This document shows, piece by piece, positions 6,298 through 12,199 of a stretch of DNA of 13,641 nucleotides. The stretch is from Syntrophomonadaceae bacterium (lineage in GTDB: Bacteria > Bacillota > Dethiobacteria > DTU022). Positions within the stretch are counted from its first letter, which is position 1. The number at the start of each line of letters is the position of its first letter. Position numbers and translations under genes: made by a program. Under the pieces are notes generated by a model. That model saw only the letters and a program-made list of their open reading frames with translations. It did no database searches and had not been told where the DNA came from. The stretch is taken from contig SLQM01000037.1 of the NCBI GenBank assembly GCA_007131435.1, positions 1 to 13,641 on the forward strand. Direction: 5' to 3'.

Positions 6298-7527
6298 TTA
6301 AATCTTCCTGACTTCGGTATCCAGCGTTATATCAAGCTTGGCAGCATGCTTAAGGTAGTAGTCTACCTGTTCCATGGTTAGCATGTCAGATGAAATTAAA
6401 CCTTTTTGGTCGATCCTGTCATCGGCAAACATCTTGGTGAAAAGGGCTCCCCCCTGGCCGGTTAAGTACATTTCAGCTGTAAGCCCTGACTTTTCGAAAG
6501 AATCTACAAAGCCGGGTGCATCGACATATGTTTCAACCAGCACTTTTTCACCGTCTTTTTCTCCATAGGCCTTAATCACCATGGCCCCGGTATCTGATTC
6601 CAATCCCTCGTCGATGATTTCCTGGATCTCTTCCCTGTACTTGGGTGCAGGTGGTGTAAGCTTAATCGCCAGGTTCAGCGGAACAATCTTGCAGCCGTCA
6701 ACTTCAACCGGCTCCCTACTTAGCATACCCATTTTATAAAGCGTTTCGGCAAACTCAACACCAAATCCGCCATATTTAAAGTAAATATTTTTTGCACCCC
6801 TGAAGAATTCATCCGCATTGATGCCCATAATTACCGGCTCATCGTGTGCATGCTCAATCAACTTGATTTCTTCATCAATATGCTTGAACTTTTCATAAAC
6901 CGGGCGACTGAAAGGCTCTGTTACTAAAATTTCTCCATTTTCATAACAATAAGCATCGTCGACCATGTCTGTATAAGCAGTTTCGACGGACCACCAGAAG
7001 GGAAGGAAACGCTTGGCCTTTACCCCTTCGTAAACCAGCATGTAAATTGTTTCACAGCTGTCCAGGTAGCGCATTGCATCGCGGGCTGCAACGTTGATCA
7101 AGCCCGGGGCAGAACCTGTTGCAATTAAGGCAGTTCTATCTATCGCCCTGAATCGTTCACCTGTTTTGGTATACATCTTCTTTATACTTTCTACCCAGTC
7201 GATCCCGGGTACATCCGGGGCTGTAAAGTCCTGGTAGTTAGCTTTTACTGCAATTGCCGCATCGAAAACATTAAAACCGAACTGGGCAGGAAGGGCATTA
7301 ACAATTAAATCTACTCCTTCTGCTGCCTTAACTATACTATCTGTACTATTGGCGTCAACCAGTTTTCCACTGCCTTTTTTTAGATTATCAACCAGGTAGT
7401 TAACTGCTTTTTCGTCATTATCCGCGCATACTATTTCTGAGACAGTGTCTTCTCCATCCATAAATTTAGCAACTGTAGAGCCCTGGGCTCCTACGCCCAA
7501 AATAAGGATCTTTTTTTTATTTGCCAT
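6298..7527 (-). CDS. Saccharopine dehydrogenase-family NAD(P)-dependent oxidoreductase (second gene of operon)
   Basis: 409 residues from ATG 7527, with GTGAGGT six bases upstream. An N-terminal Rossmann fold is clear: KILILGVGAQGSTVAKFM, with GVGAQG at 11-16, an acidic strand end 'IVCADND' (32-38), and 'GVDLIVNALP' (71-80). The catalytic-domain signature 'ATGSAPGLINVAARDAMRYLD' follows at about 136-156. The family (Sacchrp_dh_NADP) includes saccharopine dehydrogenases, lysine 6-dehydrogenase and carboxynorspermidine or homospermidine synthases, all acting on C-N bonds of amino acids or polyamines. I cannot choose among them, and no lysine-pathway genes are adjacent. It lies 35 bases after a second, distinct family member and presumably shares its sigma-54 promoter. 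Both proteins may act on one pathway or form a hetero-oligomer; this is inference. Confidence 0.82.
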   Translation of the reverse strand: MANKKKILILGVGAQGSTVAKFMDGEDTVSEIVCADNDEKAVNYLVDNLKKGSGKLVDANSTDSIVKAAEGVDLIVNALPAQFGFNVFDAAIAVKANYQDFTAPDVPGIDWVESIKKMYTKTGERFRAIDRTALIATGSAPGLINVAARDAMRYLDSCETIYMLVYEGVKAKRFLPFWWSVETAYTDMVDDAYCYENGEILVTEPFSRPVYEKFKHIDEEIKLIEHAHDEPVIMGINADEFFRGAKNIYFKYGGFGVEFAETLYKMGMLSREPVEVDGCKIVPLNLAIKLTPPAPKYREEIQEIIDEGLESDTGAMVIKAYGEKDGEKVLVETYVDAPGFVDSFEKSGLTAEMYLTGQGGALFTKMFADDRIDQKGLISSDMLTMEQVDYYLKHAAKLDITLDTEVRKI

Positions 7528-7562
7528 TACATTACCTCACTTTTTAATATTTCTCCGGGTAT

Positions 7563-8837
7563 TTATTCCTTTTCCGCCAACAGGCGTCCTTGATTCAGCA
7601 TTTCACAGTATTCTGAATCCTTTTCCTGCATCCCCCCGGGAAACCCGTATTTGGCCATTCTTTCAATGAAAGGATCTGGGTCAAATGATTCAGGGCCGTG
7701 GACCCCCTTTAAATCCCAGATGCCTTTATCAATTAGCTCGAGCATAATAACAGGGCCAAAAGCTGTCTGGGCTACTACAGAGTTAGTGCCGTATTTTTTA
7801 TAACACTCCTGGTTGTCAGCCACCTGGTAAAGATAGACCGACCTGCGCATGCCATCCTTTGTTCCTGTAACCCAGGTTCCGGCACAGCCTTGACCGATCA
7901 TCTTAGGGGCAAGCTCAAGGGGATCGGGGACAACTTTTACCAGGAAGTCGCGTGGTGTAATCTCGCTGTCACCAACTTTAATCTTTCTTTCGGCATCATC
8001 CATCCCACACTGCTGGAGGTTTAGAAGCAGGGTCCGCATTTCTTCAGGTACACCATATTTAAAGGTTACCCTGTTACAATCAATCACCCTGGGTACTAAG
8101 AGCACCTCTTCATGTTCGACGTTGATCACTTCAATATCGCCTATCCCGCCGGGAAAAGAGAAAATTTCCGGTTCCGAAAAAGGTTCGGTGCAGAACCATC
8201 CGCGGTCTTTTTCCCAAACTACGGGTGGATTGAGGCACTCTTCAATAGTGGTCCAGATTGAAAAGCCAAAAGCGACACCCTCGTGCCCGGGGATATCGTA
8301 GTTATCGCCATCGCGAACATTTACCTCGTCAATCGTGTCAAAGAGGTGTTTCTCAGCAAACCTGGCAAATACATCTGCCATTCCGGGTTCAACACCGGAG
8401 CCAACAAGGGCCATGAGACCAGCTTTTTCCCACTCTTCATGCTTGGCAAACTGGTAGTCTCCAAGCTTAATATGAGCCAGTTCGAAAGGTTTTTCAGGAT
8501 GTCTCTTCGATAGAGTCATAGCGCAATCCATGTAGCGTACGCCGCACTCGAAGCAGGTGTCAAAAATATTTTCATTGAATGAAGGTTCAACTGCATTCAT
8601 CACAAAGTTTATATCATGTTTATTTATCAAACTGGTTATAGATTTTGCGTCCCGGGCATCTACTTTTTCTGCAACAAAGCGTGGATCGCCACATAACTTT
8701 GCCACATGCTCTGCCCTTTCAAAATTATAATCAGATACAACAACCTTTTCTGCCCACTCACCTTCCTTGCCTGCCAGTTTAATAATCATTGCTGTAGACT
8801 GCCCTACACCGCCGGATCCGATAATCAGTAATCTCAT
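7563..8837 (-). CDS. Saccharopine dehydrogenase-family NAD(P)-dependent oxidoreductase (first gene of operon)
   Basis: 424 residues from ATG 8837, with GAGGTGG about five bases upstream. The GTG at 8846 lies inside that ribosome binding site and is not the start. The Rossmann motif is MRLLIIGSGGVGQST, with GSGGVG at 7-12, then 'VVVSDYN' (32-38) and 'HDINFVMNAVEPSFN' (74-88). The typical 'GSGVEPGMADVFARFAEK' (146-163) marks the start of the substrate domain. The protein is related in family but clearly different in sequence from the product of the next gene (for example GSGGVGQS against GVGAQGST, and long unique stretches after residue 170), so this is not a recent duplication. The likely role is NAD(P)-linked oxidation or reductive condensation of an amino-acid-type substrate in the cytoplasm. 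It is the first gene after a perfect -24/-12 promoter and is divergent from the sigma-54 activator, which suggests substrate-induced expression. Confidence 0.82.
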   Translation of the reverse strand: MRLLIIGSGGVGQSTAMIIKLAGKEGEWAEKVVVSDYNFERAEHVAKLCGDPRFVAEKVDARDAKSITSLINKHDINFVMNAVEPSFNENIFDTCFECGVRYMDCAMTLSKRHPEKPFELAHIKLGDYQFAKHEEWEKAGLMALVGSGVEPGMADVFARFAEKHLFDTIDEVNVRDGDNYDIPGHEGVAFGFSIWTTIEECLNPPVVWEKDRGWFCTEPFSEPEIFSFPGGIGDIEVINVEHEEVLLVPRVIDCNRVTFKYGVPEEMRTLLLNLQQCGMDDAERKIKVGDSEITPRDFLVKVVPDPLELAPKMIGQGCAGTWVTGTKDGMRRSVYLYQVADNQECYKKYGTNSVVAQTAFGPVIMLELIDKGIWDLKGVHGPESFDPDPFIERMAKYGFPGGMQEKDSEYCEMLNQGRLLAEKE

Positions 8838-8865
8838 TAATTCCACCTCGTTATTTTAAAATTCG

Positions 8866-8880
8866 CCCGGCTAACCCGGG
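8866..8880 (-). promoter_or_regulatory. Short GC hairpin in the dehydrogenase operon leader
   Basis: Read on the minus strand, CCCGG-GTTAG-CCGGG is followed by CGAATTTT and lies between the sigma-54 promoter and the ribosome binding site. The stem is only 5 bp, so it might stabilise the 5' end of the mRNA or act as a weak attenuator. No function can be assigned. Confidence 0.3.
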
Positions 8881-8914
8881 TGTTATATCCCCAAACGGAC
8901 TCATAAATATATAA

Positions 8915-8930
8915 TGCAATAATGGTGCCA
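8915..8930 (-). promoter_or_regulatory. Sigma-54 -24/-12 promoter of the dehydrogenase operon
   Basis: The minus strand reads TGGCAC-CATTA-TTGCA, an exact match to the consensus TGGCAC-N5-TTGCW, including the invariant GG and GC with 10 bases between them. Transcription would begin near 8903, giving a leader of about 65 bases before ATG 8837. It lies in the gap divergent from a sigma-54 activator gene, the classical arrangement for bacterial enhancer-binding proteins and their targets. Confidence 0.88.
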
Positions 8931-9016
8931 AGTAGAAAGATAGGTAGGAAAATCAACGGAAGGGTTTATTATATTAAACAGGTTGATTATATAGGGTGCA
9001 TGAAAAAGCCGGTTTC

Positions 9017-9040
9017 TTTCTCGATAATGAGAAATATTTC
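9017..9040. promoter_or_regulatory. Candidate upstream activator site (palindromes) for the enhancer-binding protein
   Basis: TTTCTC-GATAAT-GAGAAA (9017-9034) is a near-palindrome with 6-base arms. It overlaps GAAATATTTC (9031-9040), a perfect 10-bp palindrome. They lie about 85-110 bases upstream of the -24 box of the dehydrogenase promoter, the usual distance for enhancer sites. A related half, ATAAATGAGAA, occurs at 10965-10975, about 240 bases upstream of the lipoprotein's sigma-54 promoter. Binding is not shown. Confidence 0.35.
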
Positions 9041-9066
9041 TGCAGCAGGCTTTAATAATGCAGGTT

Positions 9067-9096
9067 TTTAACTTGTAATATAGAATTTAATATACT
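9067..9096 (+). promoter_or_regulatory. Possible sigma-A promoter of the activator gene
   Basis: TTTAAC (9067-9072), an 18-base spacer and TATACT (9091-9096) give a start near 9103 and a leader of about 40 bases to ATG 9142. The -10 matches the consensus at five of six positions; the -35 is poor. Enhancer-binding protein genes are usually read from a housekeeping promoter, which fits. Confidence 0.35.
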
Positions 9097-9141
9097 GACA
9101 AAGCAGTTTTTAATAGAAAAATCGGTAAAGAGGGGATTCTT

Positions 9142-10941
9142 ATGACCGGATTAATGCGCATTCAGCCGATGGTGCAGGACCTGGCTGATGCTATCGCAGC
9201 AGCTTTATCGATCGAGGTGGAAATAGTTGACAATGAACTGACAGTTGTAGCAGGCAGTTCCTGTTACAGTCACAAAATTGGCCAGAAAGAAGAAATGGGC
9301 CTTTTAGACAGCGATTTTCTATATGCACGCACCCTGCGCAGCGGCAAATCATTTATCGTCAGCGACCCCATAAGCGACCCTGATTATGATCCTTCTTCGC
9401 TGGAGGGAACAACTCCGGAAATGGCCGAGGTTTGTTCTCCAATTATTATGGATAACAATGTCATCGGGGTTATTGGCCTTGTTGCATTTAACCCCGAACA
9501 GCGTGAGCAGTTGTTGGCTAAAAAAGTTGCTGTCATGTCTTTTTTACAGCATCTGAGCCGTTTTCTGGCTGCCAAGGTTGCAGAGAGTGAAGCGGTGGAT
9601 CGTTTAACCAGGGTTTCTAATGAGCTTACCACCATACTGGAAACTATCCATGAAGGTGCCCTGGCTATAGATGCCAGCGGTATTGTAACTCACTGTAATA
9701 CCATTGCTGAAAAATTGCTGAAGGTTAAAAGAGAAAGCCTTATTGGCCAGGAACTTCATAATTTTTGGCCGGACACCCCTGCCTTAGAAGTCCTTAGAAC
9801 CGGTGAAGAGTATATTGAAAAAGAAGAAATATATCAAACAAGGGGCCGTCGCAATATGCACTTCATTGTTTCCGTACGGCCCATTCCGGGTAATGAGCAG
9901 CCAGGGGGCGCAGTAGTTTCATTTCGCGATATTTCCGAGGCGCGGAGATTGATATATGATTTAAGTTCAACTGCCATGGATTATACCTTTGACGATATTA
10001 TCGGTCAAAGCAATGTGATTAAAAAGGTTAAAGAGCAGGCGCTCCGGGTTGCCGCCGGCAACTCCACGGTTTTGATCACCGGTGAAAGCGGTACAGGTAA
10101 AGAGATTTTTGCCAGGGCCATTCACAAGGCCAGCATGCGTGAAAATGGGCCGTTCATCAGTGTTAACTGTGGGGCGATACCAGAAACGCTTTTGGAAAGT
10201 GAGCTCTTTGGTTATGAGGGTGGTGCATTCACGGGAGCAAAAAAAGAGGGCAAGGCAGGAAAATTTGAACTGGCTGACGGAGGTACATTTTTCCTGGATG
10301 AAATAGGAGAAATGCCACTGCACCTTCAGGTCAAATTGCTGCATGTTCTCCAGGACCGGGAGGTTGAAAGGGTCGGGGGAACGAAAAAGATTCCTGTGGA
10401 TGTAAGGATTATTGCTGCTTCCAACCGTGATTTAGAAACTATGATGCATGAAAATAATTTTCGCAAAGATCTTTATTTCCGGCTCAGTGTAATTCCTCTA
10501 TATATCCCTCCTTTGAAGGAAAGAAAAGAAGATATACCTGCCCTGGTTGAGCTTTGTTTGAAAAAATATGCCCCAACCCTGAAAAAAGAGATTACAATTG
10601 TTGACGAAGACGCCATGGAGTGTATGTTGAACTATAGCTGGCCTGGAAACGTCAGGGAGCTTGAAAATGCCGTTGAATATGCTGTTAACATGACAGGCGT
10701 GGACAGAATTACTTTGAGCAGTCTGCCGCCCCGAATCAGGGAAATATGGGCAGAGCCCTTCTTTGATATCGACCTGCCCTTAAAAGACAGGGTGCGCGAA
10801 CTTGAGCGCAAGGTGCTGAAAGATTATCTGGATCGTTATGGAAACAGCTTTGAAGGGAAAAATGATATCGCTGAGAAACTTGAAATAAGCCGGGCTACTC
10901 TTTATCGCAAGCTTGCGGAATTGGGGCTTCAGGGAAAGTAG
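9142..10941 (+). CDS. Sigma-54-dependent transcriptional activator (GAF-like, PAS, AAA+, Fis HTH)
   Basis: 599 residues from ATG 9142, with GAGGGG six bases upstream. The N-terminal domain (about 8-150) is GAF-like, with 'LSIEVEIVDNELTVVAGS' and 'VCSPIIMDNNVIGVIGLVAF'. A PAS domain follows (about 160-270; 'ILETIHEGALAIDASGIVTHCN'). The AAA+ sigma-54 interaction domain (about 283-510) has Walker A GESGTGKE (314-321), an intact sigma-54-contacting GAFTGA (361-366), Walker B TFFLDEIGE (382-390), an arginine-finger region FRKDLYFRL (440-448) and WPGNVREL (500-507). The C-terminal Fis-type helix-turn-helix is at about 573-596 (IAEKLEISRATLYRKLAEL). There is no receiver domain, so it likely senses a small molecule directly rather than phosphorylation. 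It is divergent from the dehydrogenase operon and followed by two more genes with -24/-12 promoters, so it is the probable activator of all three units. Confidence 0.95.
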   Translation: MTGLMRIQPMVQDLADAIAAALSIEVEIVDNELTVVAGSSCYSHKIGQKEEMGLLDSDFLYARTLRSGKSFIVSDPISDPDYDPSSLEGTTPEMAEVCSPIIMDNNVIGVIGLVAFNPEQREQLLAKKVAVMSFLQHLSRFLAAKVAESEAVDRLTRVSNELTTILETIHEGALAIDASGIVTHCNTIAEKLLKVKRESLIGQELHNFWPDTPALEVLRTGEEYIEKEEIYQTRGRRNMHFIVSVRPIPGNEQPGGAVVSFRDISEARRLIYDLSSTAMDYTFDDIIGQSNVIKKVKEQALRVAAGNSTVLITGESGTGKEIFARAIHKASMRENGPFISVNCGAIPETLLESELFGYEGGAFTGAKKEGKAGKFELADGGTFFLDEIGEMPLHLQVKLLHVLQDREVERVGGTKKIPVDVRIIAASNRDLETMMHENNFRKDLYFRLSVIPLYIPPLKERKEDIPALVELCLKKYAPTLKKEITIVDEDAMECMLNYSWPGNVRELENAVEYAVNMTGVDRITLSSLPPRIREIWAEPFFDIDLPLKDRVRELERKVLKDYLDRYGNSFEGKNDIAEKLEISRATLYRKLAELGLQGK

Positions 10942-11212
10942 ATATTCGAACCTGTTGTTTTCGCATAAATGAGAATGAAACCTCTCAAAATCTCAGTATT
11001 GATATGATTTAAAGGCCTTTTCTATATATCAGGTAATCAATATGTTTATAATGTACAGTTGCTGTTTCCAGTGGCAATTCGCCTATCCTTTAATGATTGT
11101 TAACTATTTATAATAAATTTAACTGTTTTTTCTGCTATAATCATCTCTAACAAGTTTAAACAACCGCTCTGAAGACATTTTTTAGATCAAAGAAACCTGA
11201 AACAATCAGTTT
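10942..11212 (+). other. Intergenic region upstream of the lipoprotein promoter
   Basis: I see no coding frame of note in this AT-rich stretch. It holds a weak inverted repeat (TGAGA at 10969-10973 with TCTCA about 8 bases further on), a perfect palindrome AAAGGCCTTT (11011-11020), and an extended -10 element TGCTATAAT (11133-11141) without a good -35, which could give basal sigma-A transcription. No clear terminator for the activator gene was found. Confidence 0.4.
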
Positions 11213-11228
11213 TGGCATAACAGTTGCT
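11213..11228 (+). promoter_or_regulatory. Sigma-54 -24/-12 promoter of the lipoprotein gene
   Basis: TGGCAT-AACAG-TTGCT differs from the TGGCAC-N5-TTGCW consensus only at the last base of the -24 box and keeps GG and GC at the right spacing. Transcription would begin near 11239, leaving a leader of about 125 bases before the lipoprotein ATG at 11366. Confidence 0.75.
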
Positions 11229-11283
11229 TGTTATACTTGTATATCGTTATTAACATCTTAGATCAAGGGGGTGTAGATTACCA

Positions 11284-11344
11284 GGGCAGAATAATTGCCC
11301 ATCAGTTCAAAGCATGATTTATTGAGTTTTTTAAACTAACTCAA
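11284..11344 (+). promoter_or_regulatory. Two hairpins in the lipoprotein mRNA leader
   Basis: GGGCA-GAATAAT-TGCCC (11284-11300) and TTGAGTT-N9-AACTCAA (11322-11344, a 7-bp stem) lie in the long leader; the second ends 8 bases before the AGGGGG ribosome binding site. They could stabilise the message or tune initiation. I do not recognise a known riboswitch class. Confidence 0.35.
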
Positions 11345-11365
11345 AATATAAAGGGGGATTTAGTG

Positions 11366-11968
11366 ATGAAAAAAGCTTTACTGTTGTTGGTTTTAGTTCT
11401 TGCTTTAGGCCTCGTTGTCGGCTGTGGCGAAGATGCCGCAGTTGATGATCCCGTTAATGATGAATTGGATCCAATGGATATCCCGGAAAACGTTGCAGCA
11501 ATGGAAAACATCCTGGCCATCGTTACCGAACTGGGTGAAAGGCTTAATGCAGCAGATGGTTATTACGGCGACCTGCACGATGTAATAGTAGCCAACGGTA
11601 ACCGCCAGGGACCGGAACACCTGGAGCTCTGGGAAATTTTATATGATATGAGAATTGAAACTGGTTCTACGTATGTTTACAGCTTCATCGATGGTGGAGG
11701 AGATTATAACGAAATTATAGTTGATGGTCTGGACCCGGAAGATATGGATCCCTTCGGCTATGAATATGAAAAAGAGCCCTGGACAGTGGAAGCATTTGCA
11801 ACCGGTCAACCGACAGTTGCAGAAGATGCCTGGATGGATGAGTACGGTGAAGGGCTGCAGAAGTCAGGTTTTGCTCCCATATTCAACAGTGATGGTGAAA
11901 TTTCTTTCCTGCTCGGGGTTGACTATCCTGTTCCCGAGCTGGAGCAGTATGAAGGAATTTTGTGGTAA
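11366..11968 (+). CDS. Lipoprotein with Cache-like ligand-binding domain
   Basis: 200 residues from ATG 11366. GGGGG lies 8 bases upstream, against 5 for the alternative GTG at 11363. The N-terminus MKKALLLLVLVLALGLVVGC is a lipoprotein signal peptide, with lipobox VVGC and lipidated Cys20. A very acidic linker (about 21-45) follows, then a single domain. Its segments 'ETGSTYVYSFIDGG' (98-111), 'DMDPFGYEYE' (126-135), 'WMDEYGEGLQKSGFAPIF' (156-173) and 'SDGEISFLLGVDYPVPEL' (175-192) resemble the extracellular Cache sensor domains of chemoreceptors and sensor kinases, but no signalling domain is attached. I infer a membrane-surface binding protein for a small solute, perhaps an amino acid or organic acid. 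It has its own sigma-54 promoter and terminator, so it is probably monocistronic, and it sits directly before a symporter gene with the same promoter type. The Cache call is by eye. Confidence 0.75.
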   Translation: MKKALLLLVLVLALGLVVGCGEDAAVDDPVNDELDPMDIPENVAAMENILAIVTELGERLNAADGYYGDLHDVIVANGNRQGPEHLELWEILYDMRIETGSTYVYSFIDGGGDYNEIIVDGLDPEDMDPFGYEYEKEPWTVEAFATGQPTVAEDAWMDEYGEGLQKSGFAPIFNSDGEISFLLGVDYPVPELEQYEGILW

Positions 11969-11991
11969 ATAGTTAGCGTAATAAACCTTCT

Positions 11992-12024
11992 AAACGGAGG
12001 GCTGATAAAGCCCTCCGTTTTGCT
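11992..12024 (+). terminator. Intrinsic terminator of the lipoprotein gene
   Basis: A perfect 12-bp stem (AAACGGAGGGCT / AGCCCTCCGTTT) with a GATAA loop is followed by TTGCTT, so TTTT immediately follows the GC-rich stem. It begins 23 bases after the lipoprotein stop, which separates that gene from the symporter and fits the separate promoter seen downstream. Confidence 0.88.
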
Positions 12025-12138
12025 TCACGGCAGGTTAAAACAATATTGAAAATATTAACATGAATATAAATCGCACTTCTTATAAGTTACTTACTTTAAA
12101 ATGAATCATTGTGAATCCGTATAAGCTTAATTTAATTG

Positions 12139-12154
12139 TGGCATAAAATTTGCA
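12139..12154 (+). promoter_or_regulatory. Sigma-54 -24/-12 promoter of the symporter gene
   Basis: TGGCAT-AAAAT-TTGCA matches the consensus except for the last base of the -24 box, the same deviation as the lipoprotein promoter, and has an A/T-rich spacer. The start would be near 12166, giving a leader of about 35 bases to GTG 12200. Upstream lies AATATT-GAA-AATATT, a perfect 6-bp inverted repeat near 12042-12056 that might be a protein site. Confidence 0.8.
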
Positions 12155-12199
12155 ACATAATTTAGTAAAATATAAAAACATTAAAAAGGAGGTTATTTT

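Noticed and set aside
7530..7532. ATG followed at once by TAA just upstream of the second dehydrogenase start (ATGTAATG), as a start-stop regulatory element
   Set aside because: It is only about one base from the GAGGT site, too close to initiate; probably incidental.
8844..8846. GTG at 8846 as the start of the first dehydrogenase
   Set aside because: It lies inside the GAGGTGG ribosome binding site; ATG 8837 has correct spacing and begins directly with the Rossmann strand MRLLIIG.
8976..8988. IHF-like site (minus strand AATCAA-N4-TTT) between the activator and the dehydrogenase promoter
   Set aside because: One key base mismatches, and the likely host group uses HU rather than IHF; such AT-rich matches are common by chance.
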